From Synechococcus sp. SynAce01 (GTDB taxonomy: Bacteria; Cyanobacteriota; Cyanobacteriia; PCC-6307; Cyanobiaceae), in assembly GCF_001885215.1 (NCBI RefSeq), contig NZ_CP018091.1, forward strand, positions 2,480,001 through 2,544,000: 64,000 nt of DNA, given 5' to 3'. Shown piece after piece: positions 56,378-64,000 of the stretch. The translations under genes and the position numbers were made by a program. Within the stretch, counting starts at the first letter, position 1. Every line of letters starts with the position of its first letter. Below the pieces are notes generated by a model that searched no databases, was not told the origin of the DNA, and worked only from the letters and a program-made list of their open reading frames with translations.

Positions 56378-58826
56378 GCTGGGCGCCGAACTGCTTGGCC
56401 AGGGCGTCACGAATCGCGCTGTGGCTCGGCTCCACATCGGCTTCAGTCAGGCTGCGTCGGGGATCGCGGTAGCGCAGGCGGAAAGCCTGGCTGACGGCTC
56501 CGGCGCCGACCTGATCACCGGCATAGCGGTCGATCAACTCAGCGGACTCGAGCATCGGTTGACCAGCTTTGCGAATCGCAGCCAGCAGTTCGCCTGCTGT
56601 GACCGTGGCTGGCACTACGAGCGCCAGATCTCTCTCCGAGGCCGGCACGGTCGCGTAGGGGGCATAGCTGGGCTGCCAGCGGTTGCGCCGTGTGGCCGCC
56701 GTGAGCAAGGGGGCGAGAGCCAGCTGAAACAGATAGGTGGCTTCTGGCAGGTCGAGGCTTTCGGCCCGAGCGGGATGGAGTTGGCCGAACCAGCCGGCCA
56801 CCTGGCCCTCGACCACTAACTCGGCGGCCCGGCCGGGATGCAGCAGTAACGGGTCACCGAGATGGCGATCGACGCAAGGAATGGCCAGGCTGGTCAGCGC
56901 CTGTTGCAAGATCCCGCGCGCCTGGAAATAATCGGGGTGGCTGGGCTTACCGCCATTGCTCCAGAGCTCACTGCGCCGCTCAGCGCAGATAATTCCGGCG
57001 AGTTCGAGATGCTCCCTGGGAACCTCGTTCCCATCGGCGGGAGGGCGGAACACGGTGCCGATTTCGAAGCCCCAGAAACCGGCTCGCGACGCCTGCAGAT
57101 TGCGGCGAGCCGCCTGCAGCATCTCTTCGATCAGGTTGTCGCGCAGGTGGCTGTAATTGGCGAGCAAGGGGTTGGCCAGGGGCACCCGCAGCGCCGTGCC
57201 GAGGCTGGATTCCGCCGGCACCAGGGAAAGGGCGCAGAGTTCCTGCAAGCCAGCTGAACAGAGGGCCTGACGCAGCCGTCGCTCCGCCCGTTGGACTGGC
57301 TCCAGGCCCCCTGGGCAGATCGGATCAGGCAAGTGGCTGGCGAACTGGTCGTAGCCGACCAGGCGGGCCACCTCTTCGATCAGATCGACTTCCCGTTGCA
57401 GGTCCATCGCCCGCGATGGGGGCACCGTCACGGTCCAGCCCCCGTCACCCGCTTCGAGCCGGCAGCCGAGGGCTTCGAGGGTGCCGGTGATCCGTTGATC
57501 GTCCAGATCCACTTCGGCGCCGTCCACCAGCACCGGACCGAGCAGCTGATGCAGGGCGTTGCGGCGCAGTTCCAGGGGCGGCGGCGGCGGGCCAGGTCGT
57601 TGATGCAGCCAGCGTTCGCCCACCTGGGCGCCAGCGATCTCCTGCAGGAGCGCGACGGCTCGATCCGCTGCCGCCAGGGTCACCTGCCGCGGCAGGCCCT
57701 TTTCAAAGCGCAGGCTGGCGTCTGTGCGTAATCCGACGCTGCGGGCGCTGCGTCGCACCGCCTGGGGCGCGAAGACGGCGGCCTCCAGCCAGAGGTTGGT
57801 GGTGGCCGGCTGTACGCAGCTGTTCGCCCCGCCGATCAGCCCGGCCAGGGCCACAGGTGTGCCGGCATAGGTCACCACCAGGGCCTCGCTGCTGAGGCGA
57901 TGCTCCAAGCCATCGAGGCTGGTGAAGGCTTCATCGCTGCGCGCCTGGCGCAGGCCAATCCGCTGCGCCGTTGCCTCGCCGCCGCCAAGCCCGGCCAGGC
58001 GGTCGGAATCAAAGGCGTGGAGGGGTTGGCCGGTTTCGAGCATCACCAGGTTGGTGACATCGACAACGTTGTTGATCGGCCGCAGGCCGGCATGCTCCAG
58101 GCGTTGCTGCAGCCACTTGGGGGAGGCCGCCACAGTCACCCTGTTGAGGGCGGTGAGGCTGAACAGGCCACCGGCTTCGATCGCCTGCTGATCGGCGGCG
58201 GCCACCGCCAGAGGTTGCGCCTCGATCGCCCGTGCGGGGACGCTGGACTGCAGGGGGGCTCCGGTCAGGGCGGCGACCTCCCGGGCAATGCCCAGCATCG
58301 ACAGACCATCGGGGCGGTTGGCGGTGATGGACAGCTCCAGCACCTGGTCGTCGAGGCCCAGGCTGGGCCCGACGGGGCTGCCGAGCGCTGGCACCGTTTC
58401 CAGCAGCGCATCGAGCACGGCAATGCCGCTGGAGTCGTCAGCCAGGCCCAGCTCCTTGAGGGAACAGATCATGCCGCTGCTGGCCACGCCCCTGAGCTCA
58501 GCAGGCTTGATCGTCAGGGCGACGGCCTGCAGGTGGGCACCCACGAGGGCGACCGGCACCTTCTGGCCAGCCTGCACATTGGCAGCGCCGCAAACAATCT
58601 GAAGCGGGCTTTCTGCGCCGACGTCAACGCGGCAGACATTGAGCTTGTCGGCGTTGGGGTGGGGAGTCTTCTCCAGCACCTGACCCACCACCACGCCTGC
58701 GGCGCTGGCGGCGAGATCCTCGATCTGCTCGACTTCGAAACCGGCGATCGAGAGCCGATCGGCAAGCTCCGTCACCGGTCCATCCCAGGCCACGAGTTCC
58801 CGCAGCCATTGGAGCGAGACCCGCAT
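56367..58826 (-). CDS. pheT: Phenylalanyl-tRNA synthetase beta subunit
   Basis: 819 aa. Domains in order: B1 with the EMAP/tRNA-binding fold (about 40-150: [46 protein letters not shown]), B3/4 editing core (about 200-400), B5 ([33 protein letters not shown]), the B6-B7 catalytic-like core, and the C-terminal anticodon-binding FDX-ACB domain ([32 protein letters not shown]). The alpha subunit pheS is not in the window. Confidence 0.96.
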   Translation of the reverse strand: MRVSLQWLRELVAWDGPVTELADRLSIAGFEVEQIEDLAASAAGVVVGQVLEKTPHPNADKLNVCRVDVGAESPLQIVCGAANVQAGQKVPVALVGAHLQAVALTIKPAELRGVASSGMICSLKELGLADDSSGIAVLDALLETVPALGSPVGPSLGLDDQVLELSITANRPDGLSMLGIAREVAALTGAPLQSSVPARAIEAQPLAVAAADQQAIEAGGLFSLTALNRVTVAASPKWLQQRLEHAGLRPINNVVDVTNLVMLETGQPLHAFDSDRLAGLGGGEATAQRIGLRQARSDEAFTSLDGLEHRLSSEALVVTYAGTPVALAGLIGGANSCVQPATTNLWLEAAVFAPQAVRRSARSVGLRTDASLRFEKGLPRQVTLAAADRAVALLQEIAGAQVGERWLHQRPGPPPPPLELRRNALHQLLGPVLVDGAEVDLDDQRITGTLEALGCRLEAGDGGWTVTVPPSRAMDLQREVDLIEEVARLVGYDQFASHLPDPICPGGLEPVQRAERRLRQALCSAGLQELCALSLVPAESSLGTALRVPLANPLLANYSHLRDNLIEEMLQAARRNLQASRAGFWGFEIGTVFRPPADGNEVPREHLELAGIICAERRSELWSNGGKPSHPDYFQARGILQQALTSLAIPCVDRHLGDPLLLHPGRAAELVVEGQVAGWFGQLHPARAESLDLPEATYLFQLALAPLLTAATRRNRWQPSYAPYATVPASERDLALVVPATVTAGELLAAIRKAGQPMLESAELIDRYAGDQVGAGAVSQAFRLRYRDPRRSLTEADVEPSHSAIRDALAKQFGAQLRS

Positions 58827-58936
58827 CCGCCTTGAACCATCAAAGACTTGCCAATCTTAAGGAGAGGGGGTGGGGGGCTCTGCAGGTAAGATCAGATGTT
58901 GTCAGTTCGCATCGCACAAGCGGCGCACGTCCTTAC

Positions 58937-59131
58937 ATGGCTAAAAACAAGGGCGTCCGGCTCGTGATCACTCTTGAGTGCACGGAATGCCGGTCCAATC
59001 CCGCCAAGCGGTCTCCCGGGGTGTCTCGTTACACCTCCCAGAAGAACCGCCGTAACACCACCGAACGGCTTGAGTTGAAGAAGTTCTGCACTCACTGCAA
59101 CAAAAGCACGATCCACAAAGAGATCAAGTGA
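58937..59131 (+). CDS. rpmG: 50S ribosomal protein L33
   Basis: 64 aa from ATG 58937 ([18 protein letters not shown]). The two CxxC zinc-ribbon pairs are present (CTEC and CTHC), so it is the zinc-binding form. SKNRRNT-like [18 protein letters not shown] is the family centre. A TAAGAT at 58887-58892 is a possible -10. First gene of an rpmG-rpsR-rnb cluster; rpl33-rps18 adjacency is conserved from cyanobacteria to plastids. Confidence 0.97.
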   Translation: MAKNKGVRLVITLECTECRSNPAKRSPGVSRYTSQKNRRNTTERLELKKFCTHCNKSTIHKEIK

Positions 59132-59220
59132 GCTCGGCGCTGAAGTGATTGATCGATCGTTCGTTCAATCTCCAGTGCTCTGCCAGTCAACCTTTCTTCC
59201 ACCCTGCCTGTTTCGATTTC

Positions 59221-59442
59221 ATGGCCAGTTCTTTTTTCAAAAAGCGTCTTTCACCGATCAAGCCCGGTGATCCGATCGACTACAAAGACGTCGATCTTCT
59301 CAAGAAATTCATCACTGAGCGTGGCAAAATCCTGCCCCGCCGCCTCACAGGTCTTACGGCCAAGCAGCAGCGTGATCTCACCAACTCGGTGAAGCGCGCT
59401 CGCATCCTGGCCCTGCTCCCCTTTGTGAATCCTGAAGGCTGA
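59221..59442 (+). CDS. rpsR: 30S ribosomal protein S18
   Basis: 73 aa from ATG 59221. Family signature: [50 protein letters not shown]. Sits 89 nt after rpmG and 8 nt before the RNase gene, consistent with a single operon. Confidence 0.97.
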   Translation: MASSFFKKRLSPIKPGDPIDYKDVDLLKKFITERGKILPRRLTGLTAKQQRDLTNSVKRARILALLPFVNPEG

Positions 59443-59450
59443 GTAGCGCC

Positions 59451-61469
59451 TTGGCCCTGCAAACGGGGGATTTGGTTGGCCTGATCGGTCCGAAGGGACC
59501 GGAACTGGCTGTGTTGGTGGCGCTCAACGGCTCCAAGGCCAGCCTCTGCGTTGGCTGGTCGGGGCGCTCTCAGCAGCTCCCGCTGCGTCAGCTTGATCCA
59601 ATCGCTTCTTCCCCTGACAGCCAGGCGAAGGCTGGCCGGATCGACCGAGCTCCTTGGCAGCTTTCGGAACCTGCCCTTCTCGCCCTCGATCCCGGCCCCA
59701 AGGATCTGGCGGCCGCTTGGATGTTACTTGGCGATCAGGCCTGCACGCTCGAGGATTTTGTGGAGCTGGTGGCCAGCGCCGATACCCCGGCGGCTCGCGC
59801 GGCCTGTTGGTTGGCCTTGCAACAGGGCAACCAGCTCTTTTTCCGTTGGCGCAACGCTGAGATCCAGCCCCGCTCGCTCAAGGATCTGAGGCAGTTGCGG
59901 CGCGAGCGGCGCCTTGCTCGCCTCGCCGACCAACGCCGCGACGCCTGGTTCGAGCTGCTGCGTCAGCGCCTTCCAATTGAGCCGGCAGCTCTGGCGGCCC
60001 CGCAGCGCGATGAGCTTGAGCTCCTGCTTTCGCTCGCTGCGGGCTCCAGCGATGTCAGCTTGTCCCCGGAGCTGCGCCGTGGCTTGCAGCAGGCCGGTTG
60101 CGCGGCGGAACCCGGTCCGATCCGCCATCTGTTGGTGGATCTGGGCCAATGGGAGCCCCATGGCCTCCCCTCGATGCGCCGCAGTGTCTGGGAGCGGGGC
60201 TTCAGTGCCGAACTGCTCGAGGAGGCCGGCCGGCTCATGGCCAGCGCCGACCAGGAGACCGCCAGCGACCAAGGCCGCTGTGATCTCACCGGCCTGCGCA
60301 CCTACAGCCTCGATGACGCCGAAACCGAGGAGATTGACGACGCCCTTTCCCTCGAAACCCTCCCAGATGGCCGCTGCCGGATCTGGGTCCATATCGCTGA
60401 TCCGGGCCGGCTGGTGCCGGCCGGTTCACCCCTGGATCTTGAGGCGCGGCAACGGGCCTCCAGCCTCTACCTAGCGGCGCAGGTTGTGCCGATGTTCCCC
60501 TTCGCGCTGGCCTCAGGGCCGTTCAGCCTGCGCCAGGGTCAGCGCTGCCCTGCCTGGAGCACGTCGATCGAACTGGCCGCCGATGGCGCTGTCGCGAACT
60601 ATGCGATCAAGCGCAGCTGGGTGCGCCCCACCTACCGGCTCACCTACAGCGATGGTGATGACCTGATCGAGCTGGCCCCACCCCAGGACGCCGACCTGGC
60701 CCAGTTGCATCTGCTGTTGCAGCAGCGCCGGCAGTGGCGACTGCAGCAGGGAGCCCTGCAGATGGAGCAGCCGGAGGGGCGGATCCGCACCGACGGCCAG
60801 CGGGCGGAGCTGGAGATCACCGAACCGACAGCGGCGCGGGCCCTGGTGGCCGAAGCCATGATCCTCAACGGAGCTGTGCTGGCCGAACACGGCGCCAGGC
60901 AGGGCCTGGCTTTGCCCTATCGCGGCCAGCCCGCTGCTGAGTTGCCAGCGGAGGCCGAGCTGCTGGCGCTACCTCCGGGGCCCGTGCGTCATGCAGCCCT
61001 GCGCCGCTGCCTGGCGCGCGGCAGCAGTGGCGTTCGCCCCTCAGCGCACTTCAGCCTTGGCCTGCCGGCCTATGTCCAGGCCACCTCTCCGATCCGCCGC
61101 TACGGTGATCTGGTGGTCCAGCGCCAGCTGGCGGCCCTTGCTTCAGGAGAGGAGCCGCTGGGCGAAGACGCCCTGGCTGAGGTGCTCAACGAGCTTGATC
61201 CGGTGTTGCGTGAGGGCATCCAGATCAGCCGCGAAGATCAGCGCCACTGGCAGCAGGTTTGGTTCGAGCAGCATCGCAGCGAGCATTGGCAAGGGTTGTT
61301 TCTGCGCTGGCTCCGCCCCCAGGACCGGCTCGGTTTGGTCCATCTCGAGGCGCTGGCCATGGATCAGGCGATGCGCTGCCCGGACTCTGCTGCCCCCGGT
61401 GATGGCTTCACTGTCACGGTGCAGCAGGTGGATTCTCTCTCTGACCTGCTCCGACTGGAAGCGCGCTGA
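59451..61469 (+). CDS. rnb: RNase II/RNase R family 3'-5' exoribonuclease
   Basis: 672 aa from a TTG at 59451. The catalytic RNB domain (about 280-600) has RTYSLDDAETEEIDDALSLE with the metal-binding Asp cluster, WVHIADPGRLVPAGSPLDLEA, AEAMILNGAVLAEHG and YVQATSPIRRYGDLVVQRQL (Arg pair). The N-terminal 280 residues are helical and lack clear cold-shock domains. No C-terminal S1 domain is evident, as in the RNase II-like proteins of cyanobacteria and chloroplasts. Degrades RNA processively. Convergent with the FAD gene, one base apart. Confidence 0.9.
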   Translation: MALQTGDLVGLIGPKGPELAVLVALNGSKASLCVGWSGRSQQLPLRQLDPIASSPDSQAKAGRIDRAPWQLSEPALLALDPGPKDLAAAWMLLGDQACTLEDFVELVASADTPAARAACWLALQQGNQLFFRWRNAEIQPRSLKDLRQLRRERRLARLADQRRDAWFELLRQRLPIEPAALAAPQRDELELLLSLAAGSSDVSLSPELRRGLQQAGCAAEPGPIRHLLVDLGQWEPHGLPSMRRSVWERGFSAELLEEAGRLMASADQETASDQGRCDLTGLRTYSLDDAETEEIDDALSLETLPDGRCRIWVHIADPGRLVPAGSPLDLEARQRASSLYLAAQVVPMFPFALASGPFSLRQGQRCPAWSTSIELAADGAVANYAIKRSWVRPTYRLTYSDGDDLIELAPPQDADLAQLHLLLQQRRQWRLQQGALQMEQPEGRIRTDGQRAELEITEPTAARALVAEAMILNGAVLAEHGARQGLALPYRGQPAAELPAEAELLALPPGPVRHAALRRCLARGSSGVRPSAHFSLGLPAYVQATSPIRRYGDLVVQRQLAALASGEEPLGEDALAEVLNELDPVLREGIQISREDQRHWQQVWFEQHRSEHWQGLFLRWLRPQDRLGLVHLEALAMDQAMRCPDSAAPGDGFTVTVQQVDSLSDLLRLEAR

Positions 61470-61470
61470 G

Positions 61471-63243
61471 TCAATCCGCCAATCGGGAGGCCCGCAACCA
61501 CGGTCCCCAGGGATTCGCCACGGCAATCAAGGCAACCTGGCAGGGACCCTGCTGGGCTTCCAGCCAGCTGGCCAAGACAGGCTCAAGCGTGATGACGGGC
61601 CAGCTGGCTGAGTTTGTGTCCAGCCTGTAGCCGCCTGCGCCATCAGGGTGCAGGTGGCCGCTGAACCTTTGGGCCTGGGCCTCTTGCGGTGGCGCCATCG
61701 CGGCGCTCCCCGCTGGCCCACACCAGCGACCTGCCGCTGAGATCAGGCTTGGATCGGCCAACGCTGCGTGCTGGCGCCGAGCGCGATCGGGATGGTGCCA
61801 GGGGGTATCCCAGAGCGGCACGGGGCTGGCCGGTGCCTTGGGATCATTGATCAGGGCCTGTTGCAGTGGCCGCAGCGGCAGAGCGACCGGGGGCACACCC
61901 AGGCGCACTGCCAGGGCGGCCGCCGCTCCTGCTGCCTGGCCGATGTTGAGGATCAGCGGCTGCAGCCGGGTGGCGCCGTTGGCCATGTGGCTGCTGCTGA
62001 AGCACTTGTCGGCCGTCAACAGGTTGTCAACCGCCGCACTCACCAGGGCGCCGTAGGGAATGCAGAAGGGGGTGCCGCTCCAGCGGCCGCCCCAGCGGCA
62101 GCTCTTGGCGGCCAGGGTCCAGTCTTCGCCGGGATAGTGGTGATCGTTGGCGTAGTTGCCGACGGCAATCGATTGCACGGCCTGGGGTCCAATCGACGCG
62201 CCATCAAAAGGAAGCGGCGCGATCGAGGCTCCCGGGCCGCTCGGCAGCAGATCCTGCTCTTTCACCGTGATCTGCCCCAACAGCCTCCTGCCCTCTCGCC
62301 AGTAGGGCATCAGGGCGAGGGCAGAGCGGCCGGTTGTGGCCGGATCGCCTGCCTCAGGGAACACCGAGCCCAGCTGCATCCAACCGTCGGTGGCCTCCAC
62401 GCAGGCGGCGGCAAAAGCGAGGCTATGGGCACGCATCTGGCCGTAGAGGTGGCTTTCAGCGACGGGATCGCCGCTGAAAGCTCCGCCGAGATCTCCGTGC
62501 CAGTCGTTGCCATGCAGCGGCCAGTTCAACATCACCTGACCGCCAGGCAGGCGCCCGTAGGTGATGGTCCGCTCCAAGCCGAAGTGGCTGCTGGCCTGCT
62601 CAAAGGGCGCCGCCAGCCGCCGCCCGTCCGGGCAGCCGCCCTCTCCCAGCTGGCCCATCACCACCCAGGTGGGGGATTGCAGCCGTTGGCGCTGGAAAAA
62701 TGGCTCCGCCTCCAGTCGCGCGCGCAGCGGGGCACTGGGTTCATTCCATTCCTCGCGGGCTTCCCAGCCCAGCCGGAACGGCACGCCTGCTAGTGGCAGC
62801 AGATCGCCCCGGTCGCTGCCATCGACCAGCACCTCGAAGGGGAGCCGCAGCAGCTGGCCGCCCCGCTCCACGGTCAGGGCTAGCAGGCGCGAGCCCAGGC
62901 ACTCCACGTCCCGGAGGCGGCAGTTACTCCACCAGCGGGCGCGGGGTTCTGCTGCCAGCCAGCGCCGCAAGATGGTTTCTGCCGTGGCTGGCCGCCAGCC
63001 GAAGCAACTCACCCAGTTCTGATCGAGCCCTTCGGGTTCCTCTTGCTGCAACTGGCGCAGCAAGGCTCCCCACAGTCCCGTCTGCCAGGGCGAGAGCTCG
63101 TTGCCATCGGGAGCGCAGACCCCGGCAGCGCTCACCATTCCCCCCAACCAGGAGCCCGGGGTGAGCAAGAGTGTGGACGCTCCGCTGCGGGCCGCCTGCA
63201 GCGCCGCCGCCACACCACCGCTGCCGCCTCCCCACACCACCAC
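61471..63243 (-). CDS. FAD-dependent oxidoreductase (FAD_oxidored family)
   Basis: 590 aa from a GTG at 63243. N-terminal dinucleotide loop VVWGGGSGGVAAALQAARSGASTLLL (GxGxxG), then LGGMVSAAGVCAPDGNELSP. FEVLVDGSDRGDLLPLAGVPFRLG is the second FAD motif, and IPYGALVSAAVDNLLTADKCFSSSHMANGATRLQP with NIGQAAGAAAALAVRLG the C-terminal FAD-binding part. This pattern fits the PF12831 group (xanthan lyase-like FAD proteins). No signal peptide in this frame. Substrate unknown. Confidence 0.85.
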   Translation of the reverse strand: MVVWGGGSGGVAAALQAARSGASTLLLTPGSWLGGMVSAAGVCAPDGNELSPWQTGLWGALLRQLQQEEPEGLDQNWVSCFGWRPATAETILRRWLAAEPRARWWSNCRLRDVECLGSRLLALTVERGGQLLRLPFEVLVDGSDRGDLLPLAGVPFRLGWEAREEWNEPSAPLRARLEAEPFFQRQRLQSPTWVVMGQLGEGGCPDGRRLAAPFEQASSHFGLERTITYGRLPGGQVMLNWPLHGNDWHGDLGGAFSGDPVAESHLYGQMRAHSLAFAAACVEATDGWMQLGSVFPEAGDPATTGRSALALMPYWREGRRLLGQITVKEQDLLPSGPGASIAPLPFDGASIGPQAVQSIAVGNYANDHHYPGEDWTLAAKSCRWGGRWSGTPFCIPYGALVSAAVDNLLTADKCFSSSHMANGATRLQPLILNIGQAAGAAAALAVRLGVPPVALPLRPLQQALINDPKAPASPVPLWDTPWHHPDRARRQHAALADPSLISAAGRWCGPAGSAAMAPPQEAQAQRFSGHLHPDGAGGYRLDTNSASWPVITLEPVLASWLEAQQGPCQVALIAVANPWGPWLRASRLAD

Positions 63244-63332
63244 CTCAGCGCCGTCTTCGATCCTGTTGATAGCGACTCCCGGCGAACGGCCGGATTCTGA
63301 AGGAGCGGCAGCGATGGGTAAGATCCGGCTCC

Positions 63333-64000
63333 ATGACCTACACCCTCACCACCCCGCTTTATTACGTCAACGACAAGCCGCACCTTGGCAGTGCGTACAC
63401 CACCCTGGCCTGTGATGCCCAGGCCCGTTTCCAGCGTTTGAAGGGCGAGCCGGTGTTGTTCATCACCGGATGTGATGAACATGGCCTCAAAATTCAACGC
63501 ACGGCAGAAGCCAGCGGTGTCAGCCCCCAGGCCCACTGCGATCAGGTCAGCGAAACGTACGAGAAGCTCTGGCAACGCTGGACGATCAGCAACGATCGCT
63601 TCATCCGCACCACCGATCCTCGCCACAGGCAGATTGTCGAGCAGTTCTACCGACGGGTTGAGGCTTCAGGCGATGTGGTGGAAGGCCGCCAGCAGGGCTG
63701 GTACTGCGTGGCTTGCGAAGAGTTCAAGGATGATGCCCTCGGGGCTGAGGATCCGGAGTGCTCGATTCACCGCCGGCCGCTGGAGTGGCGCGATGAGCTC
63801 AACCTGTTTTTCCGCCTGTCGCGTTATCAGGCTCAGATCGAAGCTTTGGTGAGCCAGCCGGGCTTCATCGCACCAGCCAGCCGGCGCCGCGAGGTGGAGA
63901 ACTTCGTGGCCCAGGGGCTACGCGATTTCTCGATCTCCCGCCTGCACCTGCCCTGGGGGATCCCCGTTCCCGGCCATGCCGATCACACTTTCTATGTGTG
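63333..64000 (+). CDS. metG: Methionyl-tRNA synthetase (N-terminal part, cut by window edge)
   Basis: Class I synthetase; about 222 residues before the window ends. MTYTLTTPLYYVNDKPHLGSAYTT carries the HIGH-type motif HLGS; ITGCDEHGLKIQRTAEASGVSPQ and GWYCVACEEFKDDALGAEDPECSIH (a short CxxC zinc knuckle) follow. This matches the bacterial MetG2/type with a single knuckle. The KMSKS loop lies outside the window. Confidence 0.95.
   Translation, partial: MTYTLTTPLYYVNDKPHLGSAYTTLACDAQARFQRLKGEPVLFITGCDEHGLKIQRTAEASGVSPQAHCDQVSETYEKLWQRWTISNDRFIRTTDPRHRQIVEQFYRRVEASGDVVEGRQQGWYCVACEEFKDDALGAEDPECSIHRRPLEWRDELNLFFRLSRYQAQIEALVSQPGFIAPASRRREVENFVAQGLRDFSISRLHLPWGIPVPGHADHTFYV

Overview
The window is a dense, high-GC piece of a picocyanobacterial chromosome of the Synechococcus/Cyanobium type. 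A 60-base sample at 22321-22380 is 70% G+C. The lineage is read from apcD (allophycocyanin-B, so the organism builds phycobilisomes), ycf35, a cyanobacterial-type Hfq beside dapF, hemJ, an rpl33-rps18 pair, DUF3370, DUF4330, DUF3110 and DUF1995 proteins, and at least ten copies of the HIP1 octamer GCGATCGC. No rRNA, tRNA or CRISPR array was seen. Genes are tightly packed, often overlap by 1-20 nt, and use many GTG and TTG starts.

Layout. 1-524: start of pstC (phosphate uptake), cut by the window edge. 747-5230: DnaK with a J-protein partner, DUF3110 and murQ. 5266-10800: mtnP, a cyclophilin, ribBA, argC, purN and ycf35. 10805-14362: M61 peptidase, amidase and an exported lysozyme-like protein. 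14534-18131: pgi with two genes of glutathione-dependent formaldehyde oxidation (frmA, frmB). 18138-24181: leuS, hfq, dapF with a Cys-rich tail, a cysteine desulfurase and DUF1995. 24296-28188: DUF4330, dacB, a DivIVA-like coiled-coil protein, coaD and a flavin reductase. 28185-32033: uvrC, hemJ, a PHP phosphoesterase and an unknown protein. 32037-40609: cobN, ilvE and cobalamin-dependent metH. 40663-46337: small unknowns, DUF2237, an SDR, gpsA, a PhzF-like protein, a SpoIID-like protein and an Ap4A phosphorylase-like protein. 46374-50342: a sigma factor, DUF3370 and a J-domain protein.

50343-54339 is a distinct island: two sample stretches in it are about 50% G+C, and it has long non-coding flanks. 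It carries a Ppx/GppA-HD phosphatase gene and an intact IS3-family element of 1237 bp (52335-53571) with terminal inverted repeats, a 4-bp target duplication (GAGC) and a textbook -1 frameshift heptamer. The insertion sits 55 bp upstream of the ppx start codon and separates it from what looks like its distal upstream region. Two tandem 21-bp repeats with GACGTCA cores lie directly before that start codon, and a 33-bp perfect palindrome lies just after the gene.

54340-64000 returns to core genes: apcD, rlmD, pheT, rpmG, rpsR, an RNase II/R-family gene, an FAD-dependent oxidoreductase and the start of metG.

I did not find a clear new multi-gene defence or biosynthetic system. The most interesting leads are the DapF Cys-rich tail overlapping a cysteine desulfurase gene, the ppx/IS3 island with its repeat architecture, and several unexplained inverted or tandem repeats at promoters.
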